Part shown: positions 26,440-64,000 of the stretch, in pieces | Layout of the letters: every line of letters starts with the position of its first letter | Position numbering within the stretch: the first letter of the stretch is position 1 | DNA from: Atrichornis clamosus | Lineage: Eukaryota; Chordata; Aves; Passeriformes; Menuridae | DNA: 64,000 nucleotides | Assembly (NCBI GenBank): GCA_013400975.1 | Contig: WBMZ01009474.1 | Location: 1 to 64,000, forward strand | Reading direction: 5' to 3' | The notes under the pieces: generated by a model | What the model saw: the letters and a program-made list of their open reading frames with translations, nothing else | Databases searched by the model: none | What the model was told of the DNA's origin: nothing | Translations under genes and position numbers: made by a program

Positions 26440-26576
26440 TCCTTCCGGCCGCCATTTTGTCGGCCCTGCCTCGCCGCGCCGCCGCTCGAGGAGGGAGCGC
26501 GGAGCGCCCGCCCGCCGAACCCGGACCGACCGACCGACCGACCGCTGGCCAGGCAGACCGGCAGACCGCTGTCGCC
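26440..26576 (+). other. DHX15: Probable DHX15 5' UTR with (GACC)5 tract
   Basis: About 135 bases between the presumed start region and the ATG contain no other ATG. A tetranucleotide GACC tract, five units, occupies about 26524-26543, followed by two more GACCG copies near 26556-26568. The left limit is inferred from the YY1/ETS position and is not directly visible. Confidence 0.5.

Positions 26577-64000
<37,424 letters not shown>

Overview
This window reads as nuclear DNA from a bird. The evidence is a vertebrate split gene with short introns, several CR1 LINE 3' ends, and solo LTRs that resemble ERVL-type LTRs I know from neoavian (especially songbird) genomes. The species cannot be named from the sequence.

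Layout. Bases 1 to about 26,290 show no protein-coding gene that I can support. They are A+T-rich intergenic DNA holding one clear solo LTR (about 3,467-4,053), a probable older LTR right end just before it (about 3,045-3,338), an old minus-strand CR1 fragment (about 14,650-15,165), and a plus-strand CR1 3' end (about 25,761-26,284) that stops where a CpG island begins. The CpG island (about 26,290-27,060) is the promoter of DHX15, the DEAH-box RNA helicase orthologous to yeast Prp43.

DHX15 fills the rest of the window on the + strand. Twelve coding exons join in frame with GT/AG boundaries into the first 670 residues. These include every helicase motif: [20 protein letters not shown], the FLTGQE region, [10 protein letters not shown] and QRAGRAGR. 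The last part of the protein (most of the OB fold, about 95 residues by comparison with the human protein as I remember it) lies beyond the right edge. Introns are 156 bp to 11 kb. Intron 5, the longest, holds a sense-oriented solo LTR of about 1.06 kb with near-matching 5-bp flanking repeats, plus a diverged CR1. Introns 1, 2 and 10 hold other CR1 fragments.

How it works together. There is one functional gene. Its product drives disassembly of the intron-lariat spliceosome and acts in ribosome biogenesis. The promoter looks like a housekeeping promoter: CpG island, Sp1-type GC box, ETS and YY1 motifs, no TATA box. The other recognisable elements are transposon remnants. I found no RNA gene, CRISPR array or undescribed system; the points worth a second look are transposon positions relative to DHX15 control points, two weak splice donors, and the shortened and repetitive N-terminal region.
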